Source: Erythrophleum ivorense
Lineage: Eukaryota > Streptophyta > Magnoliopsida > Fabales > Fabaceae
Reading direction: 5' to 3'
Length of the DNA: 64,000 nucleotides
Assembly (NCBI GenBank): GCA_026724425.1
Contig: JAIUCV010000004.1
Location: 6,768,001-6,832,000, forward strand
Positions 57,778-64,000 of this stretch are shown piece by piece. A program made the translations under genes and the position numbers. Positions within the stretch are counted from its first letter, which is position 1, and each line of letters begins with the position of its first letter. The notes under the pieces are model-generated. The model did no database searches. It saw only the letters and a program-made list of their open reading frames with translations, and had not been told where the DNA came from.

Positions 57778-60685
57778 TGTAACAACTAGAAAAAAAAAAA
57801 AGAGAAGAAAAGAAGAAAAGAAAGGAGAAGAAAAGAAGAAGAGAAAAAGTTAAAAATTTTCGAGGGGCTGAAAATTTTCTAAGTCGGCTAGCTACAGCTT
57901 AGCTATAGCAAATGTACATGTTCGCTATAGTGAGAAATGATCTAGCTATAGCGAGAGTGCCTTCTCGCTATAGCGAAAATGCTTCTAGTTATAGCGAGTG
58001 CGGGCATCCCATACAAAAACCAGGACGTAGCTCGCCGTAGCGTGCACTGTAGCGAAGGCAGGGGTCTAGGACTGATACAAGCTCGCCGTAGCGAGGGTTA
58101 TGGCTCGCTATAGCAAGGGTTAGTCCGAAAAAGCATGAAAAAATAGAATTTGGCTTTTTAAAGCATCCCAACTCCTTTCACTCTGTAACCGACTTAAGCT
58201 CCCTCTAAGGCAGAGAAAAGGGCAGAGGAGAGAGAGAGAAACCTAGAGGAGGAAAGAATAATAAGAAAAGATAAGATTTCCATGGCTTTTCTCTTAGCAT
58301 GTTGTTCTTCTCTCATTATCCTCTCTTCCTACGGTTTTGGTAATTAACGTAGCCATGTTTTGAGCTTGGTTCAGAGGAGGGAGAGTAGAAAACCCCTCTT
58401 GAAGAAGACCAAGACTCACATATCTTTACTTCTCCCTTGCTTCCTTTCTTGAGAGCTTGAGAGAGGAAGGAGAGTTGGTGAATTTATAGTGAGAGAAAGA
58501 ATCCTTAGCTCTTATATGCTTGGTAGGGTTTACTAGAAAGAAATCCCTAGCTTCATGAATAAAGTGTTAAGCGAGTAATTCTATGTTCTTGTGTGTCTAG
58601 GCTCAAGAAAAGTACTTTTATCTAGTGGTGATAATGAAATCAACAAGGGAGGAGACAAATTAAAAAGGAAAGTTTTGATTAGCTAATAAGGTAGCTCTCT
58701 CTATCTTCTCTCATGCATAATATGTGTGCTTACCTTGTCTTGCTTGTGTGTATGTATGTTCTGAACCATGAGAAGTATGCTAGCATGATGATACCTTATG
58801 TATTTCAATGATGTTTTATGTGATTTCTTGGGTTTGCTTAAGTATGAAAAAGTCAACAACCCTTTAGCCATGGTGAGGATGAGTCAAAAACCCTCAAGTT
58901 GGTTGAGACAAAGTAAAGAGTCTCCCAAAAGTGAGGTTGACTCCCAAAGAGTAAGGGTTGAGTCTAAGAACCTCTTAGAGAATGGGTGAGGCAAGTCCAA
59001 AATCCACAAGTGAGTAGGTGAGGCTAATCCATTTACTTGGTAAGCTTTTATATGTTATGTATGGCCTACTCACATGTTGAAATTGCTTTTCTTATGTATG
59101 GCCTACTCAAATGTTGAAAATGGTTTTCCTATGCTTTCACATGCTAATGTGCCCATGCATACATTGTGAGACTTATTTGCATACTTTGTGTGTATGATTG
59201 AATGAGAGATGAGCTATTGAGATTCTTTGAATCTCATTCCCCCTCTCCACCATCCCAACATGCTAGGTGGACCAAGTGAGGCAAGAGATGGGAGCCACCA
59301 AGTTTAAAGCTAGGGAAATTAGTGAAGAATTGTAAAAAAGCCTCTTGTATTTATTTTGTAGTTAAGTCAAGAAGTATAAATTAATGATGTAAATGATGTA
59401 GCATCTATGAATCCTTGTAAATGAATGTATTTACCATATATATATGATAATGAGCACCATTTTGAATGATGTAGCAAGCTTGTAAGAAAAGCATGATTCT
59501 AGCATTCTCCCATTAGTGTATGTGTTAGTGTGGGAGAGTGAGTTTTGAAGATCTGGCTTGTTAGACACTTGATTCATGATTAATAGCCTATGTGGATGCA
59601 TTTCCACGTGCTCATAGAGCCTTAGAGGTAGAAGAGGCAAAATTTAAACCCTTAAAGCCTCATTTAACACATGAATTGGGTTATTTTACCCATGATGTCT
59701 AAGTTTGACCAAATGACCTCTTATTGCCTTAAAATTTGGCATGTGACTAGATCTTGTCTAGAGCTTTTTGGAAAGCTAAAGATCAAGTCATTTGGAGGTC
59801 TATGGAATTTTCTATGATTTTTCAAAATTGGTATCAGAAATTCGAATTTGTATATGCACTGTTCATTTGGTCAGTTAGAGAATTGTGTTATTCCAGGGAC
59901 AAACGTAGTCCAATGGCTACGAAATTTTATATAAAGAAACTAGATAGTCACAGTGACTTATAGGAACTGGAAGAACCTCATTTGGAGCTCTAGAGAGGAA
60001 GATATGCAATTTTGAAGTTCCTGCCCAGCATCAGTCACCTTGCCAGACCTGAGGTACTATTCCATCGATTCCTAGGAGTTTGGCTTGATGAACTGATCTG
60101 GAAATATTTTTCCTCTCTAGTTAACATCCACATATTTCCATAGTGTATCATTTGCAAGCATTAGATTTTTTTGGAATTAGTTAGACATTTTTGAAGTTCA
60201 TATTAGTAAACTGTGATAGTAACAGAACCCCTCCGACCTCCAGATGGTTTCGCGTGTCAAATGCGTTAGGTGTGGGATTTTATGACTTGCATATATTTTT
60301 CCCATGAAGTAGACAGTCTAAGCTTTCCATAATAACCAAGAGTGCATGTTTCTGATTTTTCTAGATTTAGTTATGAATTTCCTAACTTTGCCTAGAAATG
60401 AGGCCAAGTCTGCCGAAAATGAACATGCATGATTCATACCAACTTTGGGTTTCCATGGGCTAAAAGCATGTTTTTATGACATAAATGAGTTGTAACAATG
60501 AAATTGAATATGATAGAAAATAGTATGAGTTCACATGGGCCACATGACCCTGAAATGAATTTTTAGTCATGTTGCAACTCTAAGAAAGTGTAAGCATCTA
60601 AGGAAGGGAGATCTCACCTTAGACTTCCTAGATGTATATGAGCATGTATTTATGATGAGTATGAGCTAGAAATGAAGGTGTTACA
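57778..60685 (+). mobile_element. 2.9-kb solo LTR inserted in the MULE 2 transposase exon
   Basis: It begins TGTAACAACTAG and ends GGTGTTACA. CCTAC occurs at 57772-57776 and 60686-60690, one base off the exact left boundary. Joining the transposase across it with one CCTAC copy leaves the reading frame aligned with MULE 1. The start is purine-rich; a GCTATAGCGA-motif cluster follows (57890-58125); a leader with GAGAGAGAGAAACC lies near 58226. No internal domains are present. Probably a Ty3/gypsy LTR in plus orientation. Confidence 0.78.
57890..58125. repeat. Cluster of CTCGCTATAGCGAG-like palindromes in the LTR
   Basis: About ten variants of (C/A)TCGCTATAGCGA(G/A), AGCTATAGC and CTCGCCGTAGCG occur in 235 bp, in a GC-richer island within the solo LTR upstream of its presumed transcription start. 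Confidence 0.85.
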
Positions 60686-60850
60686 CCTACCTATTTCAAT
60701 CTCTTTAGAGTCATATCTGGATTAACTCTCATTACTTTCACTCTGAGACAGACAAATGTTACACCATCTAGGCCATCAAACATTCGTTCGTTTGTATATA
60801 TATGCAAACTATCTCATTCATATTATTCATCATTTTTTTCCTGTAGTTTA
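60686..60850 (-). pseudogene. MULE 2 transposase N-terminal fragment, proximal part
   Basis: The minus strand reads LHIYTNERMFDGLDGVTFVC, then LRVKVMRVNPDMTLKRLK, which aligns with the MULE 1 N-terminus (MLYSNGQICETEEGATF, then SLVRLKQ). It ends at the solo LTR; the frame resumes at 57776. A TAG replaces the Gln after RLK. Confidence 0.72.
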
Positions 60851-62353
60851 TTTTGTCAGTAAGATCTTTTAGTAATACTAAATAGATGACTAAATAATAA
60901 TATTTTCAATAATTTATATATTTATTTGTTACTTATAGTTAGTTTAATTTATAAAATATTTGTCCCCAAATTCTTTCTCTTCTTCTTCAAATAACATATG
61001 CATGCAATCATTTTGCTTAGTTCAACAATAAAATTTTTTATATCCAAATAAGTATAGTTACATCTTTCATTTGTTAATATAAAATTTGTATTTTCATTAA
61101 TACTTTTTTTTAACAATAAAAATGTCTTTTCTTATTTCTTTAATTGTATTTAATTGCTATTTTTTATTTTTATTAAATACTTTTTAAACATGTTAAATTC
61201 ACATTATTTGAGTAGGTGATATAAAATTATTGACTATAAATATCACATTTATTTATCTTTAATTATTAACAAGGTGCCCACTCTCATTCTGAATGGTCCA
61301 TCTCACCCCATTTCTGCCTAATTAAGAAGAACTTGCCTAGCTTGACTCAATACAAAGAAGATCATCCATATATACTTGATGATTTCGCCGTTTGACAATC
61401 ATATTCATTAGAAAAAGATGCAGAGTTATTGTCACTTAACCCAAAATGGTTCTTTTCTTCTAACACAAGTTTGTGCATAATTTCAGTCATGTTAGGTGGA
61501 GCAATAAAGCTCGAAATTATCATAAAGCAGACCCTGTGGTTGGTCCTCATGAAATCATGTGGGGCCACCATACTATTTTATTAATCCCACAGATCACCAC
61601 ACGTTTTTTTCCTTATTTTTATTTCACTTTTTTAAAGTTACATGAGGATTCTTTAAGTACAATTTTTATATTTTTGTTATTAAACTTTTAATAATAATAA
61701 TAATAATAGTATAAATTTTACAAATAAATGCATAACATATGATTGAGTTTTTTAAAATTATTTTTCTACACATATTATAATTTATTCAAAAAATTTAATA
61801 ATAAAAATATAAAAAACTGTACCTAAACTTAGTCCTTAATATATTATCAATACAATAACGATTAAGTAGCTTCACGAGTGGTTATTTTGGTGTATTTTCA
61901 AATGTTCGTTGGGCAGCATACACACACCTCCATGGCTTTCACAAAGCTGAAGCGTGCATCATCATCTCATGCGGGAATAATATTATTCTTGTTCTTTTTT
62001 GCATAATGCCAGACTTTTTTTATTATAAAAATCGCCATGCCACGTTCAAATAAATGCAAAAGTTAAACAAAAAACAAAAAGAATTCAAGTTGCCAGCTTG
62101 AGATAATTAAATTATTAAGTAACATGATATTTTGGTTTTGTAGGAATATATATATATATATATATATTTAATTTGGTCATATAAATTTTAACATTCTTAT
62201 TTTAGGTTTTCAGAATATATTTCGTTTTCAACAAAATCTTTTATGTTAAGCATGATAACAGAAATAACTATGTGGTTTAATCAACCTATCAATGCTATTG
62301 CTTATAGCTGTGATTGAAATGAAAAAACATAGAAGCATGCACCAAGACATTAT
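60851..62353. other. AT-rich stretch, right end of MULE 2 not located
   Basis: I searched for counterparts of the 53681-53795 palindromes and found none. A (TAA)n run lies at about 61690-61707 and an (AT)n run at about 62146-62167. A minus-strand open stretch at 61362-61571 has no recognised family. Confidence 0.4.
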
Positions 62354-62675
62354 GGGCCTGTTTGAAATTGTTTTTGTTTTAATGTTTTCAAAACAATTGT
62401 TTTTAAGAACAAATTTTTGAGAACAAAAAAAATTAAAAAATCCATTTGAATCATTATTTTGAAAAATAATTGTTTTCTATTTTTTACCTGATTTTGTAGA
62501 ACAAAAATTACAAAATACTTAAAAAGTATTCTGAGTTTTTTTATTTTTGAAAATAAAATTTTGTTTTTTTGTTCTATAAAACACTTTATTAAAAATACAT
62601 TATCAAACAGGTTTTTTTGTTTTTTTGTTCTTGAAAACAAAAAAATTATTCTACAGAATTAAATCAAACAGGGCC
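62354..62675. mobile_element. 322-bp MITE-like element with GGGCCTGTTTGA ends
   Basis: Left GGGCCTGTTTGAAATT; right reverse complement GGCCCTGTTTGATTTA. TAT flanks both sides (62351-62353, 62676-62678). The interior has long A/T tracts and TTGTTTTCAA-type inverted motifs, so nearly the whole unit can fold back. The superfamily is uncertain, since the 3-bp flank could be coincidence. Confidence 0.6.
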
Positions 62676-63299
62676 TATGTTTCTAACATAATCATAGTGT
62701 TTTAGTAATCTTATTTTTTACGTTTTAACTACAACTAAATATTCAACAACTTCAATCAACTATTGATTAGGTTACGTAGTTATATGAATGCTAATTTTTT
62801 GGTTAATAGACTTAATAAAAGGACTCTATTAAAAACATGATAATTTTTTAAGACTGAAATAAGAAAGTCAAAGAGGACTAAATTGATAAGATGTGTATGT
62901 TTTAAGAATCAAATTATTAATTCACCCTAAACAATTCATTTATTTGTCAATAAAATATATACTCTCTTGATAAAATGAAATAGAATAAATTATACAAATA
63001 TTTCTTGAATTTTATTAAAATTATACTGACTTTTTTTAAAAAAAATTTCAAAATATACAAAAATTTTTCATAAAACAAACAATTACTCTACACTTTAATT
63101 TATTTTAAAATATTTTGGCCAAAATATCATCTATCTATTTTTTTTCTATTAACATTATGTATTTAGGTTTTATGAGAGGTACTTTAATTCAAAAAATTAA
63201 AATTAGATTAAAATACAAAATAACTTTTTGTTTCAAGGAAAATTGTATATTTTTTAATTTGTATATTAAAATTTTGTATATACCATCTTTTGCACCTTG
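62676..63299. other. AT-rich stretch, nothing recognised
   Basis: No earlier PMD exons were found here, so the PMD fragment that follows is 5'-truncated. Confidence 0.45.
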
Positions 63300-63741
63300 T
63301 TGATCTTTTTCACATTTTGGGAATGTCGGTCCTTCTTCTTTTGTTCCTAAGAGTAGTTCGTCATCCTTTACATCACCAACTCCTCAGCCGTTCTTCTCCA
63401 CCCCGTCACCCCAAACTATGCAGGCTAGTGGTATCTCCTTCACCACTCTATTCTCTGATCTATTCGCATTCAGTACAAAGTATGCTGGTATATCTTCTGA
63501 ACTGTGGGGATCATCTATCCAACAAGGGTTTTTCACTCTTAATCAACCGATTCTACCTGCTCAATCCCCTCAGACAACTCGTCAATCAAATAATAGATCA
63601 AATGATGAGGATGAAGGTGAAGAAGAAGTAGAAGGAGAAGCAGAAGCGAAAGGTGAAGAAGCAGAACAGGAGCCACCTCAACACCGTCCCCAGCGCCGGC
63701 GACGAAGACCCAGATGCTGGACTGGAAGACATATTGGGTAA
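63300..63741 (+). pseudogene. PMD last-exon fragment of a third element (MULE 3)
   Basis: A plus-strand open frame corresponds to the tail exon of the PMD genes: Ser/Pro-rich (SSSSSFTSPTPQPFFSTPSP), then ISFTTLFSDLFAFSTKY, GSSIQQGFFTLNQPILPAQS, an acidic GEEEVEGEAEAKGEEAEQE stretch, and the basic end RPQRRRRRPRCWTGRHIG with a TAA stop. The order of segments matches 45574-46338 and 56500-56865. No PMD core exons precede it. This stretch is open over at least 400 bp, less decayed than the other two, but it lacks its core here. Confidence 0.7.
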
Positions 63742-64000
63742 AATATTCAATTTTTTCCTTCACTTTAATAATTCTATCCTTTTGTGTACAATAGCATACT
63801 TTGATGTCCATGTTTCAATTTGTGAGTATATAATATCAATACAACGTGTTATATTCATATTTTTTTTTCAATTTTTTTATAAATCTAACAAATGTGGGAT
63901 CATTATGTTTTGACGTTAAGTGCTTGCATCTTTACAAAATTTTACATGTATTATGTCATATCTTCATTTAAAAATTTAATAACAAAAATATATGTAAGTT

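Noticed and set aside
58020..58125. Repeated CTCGCCGTAGCG motifs as a possible RNA gene or operator of a host gene
   Set aside because: They lie wholly inside a solo LTR and share its boundaries, so they are part of the retroelement.
61362..61571. Minus-strand 69-residue frame with a soluble-protein composition
   Set aside because: No domain, no splice-linked neighbour, and flanks are AT-rich; could be an exon fragment but cannot be supported.

Overview
The window is nuclear DNA of a flowering plant, most likely a eudicot. It is very AT-rich. Coding signals contain GT-AG introns, and plant-specific element families dominate: CACTA, Mutator-like (MULE) with plant mobile domain (PMD), Ty3/gypsy, Ty1/copia, Stowaway-like and hAT-like MITEs. 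I see one clearly intact host gene, a three-exon ZIP zinc/iron transporter on the minus strand (42446-44039; 350 residues). A perfect match to the zinc-deficiency response element lies about 125 bp upstream of its start codon. Almost everything else is transposon sequence or duplicated flanks of the ZIP locus. No tRNA, rRNA or CRISPR was recognised.

Layout. 1-4669: a decayed minus-strand Ty3/gypsy element with primer-binding site and 5' LTR; its reverse transcriptase is split by a hAT-like element (1470-2365). 6030-16405: a complete-length CACTA element, bounded by CACTACAAGAAA termini and an ATT target duplication, carrying broken TNP2-like and TNP1-like genes. 16840-24560 and 29290-35460: two paralogous blocks (A and B), each starting with sequence from downstream of a ZIP gene, passing through a fragment of ZIP exon 3, and continuing into a promoter-like segment. 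Later insertions can be dated relative to the duplication because the other copies keep empty sites: a Stowaway-like MITE (17264-17558), a 2.5-kb solo LTR (20458-22931) and an LTR-like insertion (29565-about 32975). 24880-28720: a decayed Ty1/copia polyprotein. 35461-42440: AT-rich DNA with many short tandem duplications and one long inverted repeat, ending in the downstream flank of the ZIP gene.

44800-53473: a MULE with roughly 280-bp terminal arms built from palindromic modules, carrying both a MURA-type transposase and a separate PMD gene in tandem. 53680-about 60850: a second, divergent MULE in which a PMD gene and a truncated transposase face each other; a 2.9-kb solo LTR sits inside the transposase exon. 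63300-63741: the last exon of a third PMD gene. The pairing of PMD with transposase, and the family-specific palindromes at the element ends, are the most unusual part of the window. All transposon genes are broken. In the first MULE the stop codons that could be compared are explained by C-to-T or G-to-A changes, as expected for old methylated copies.
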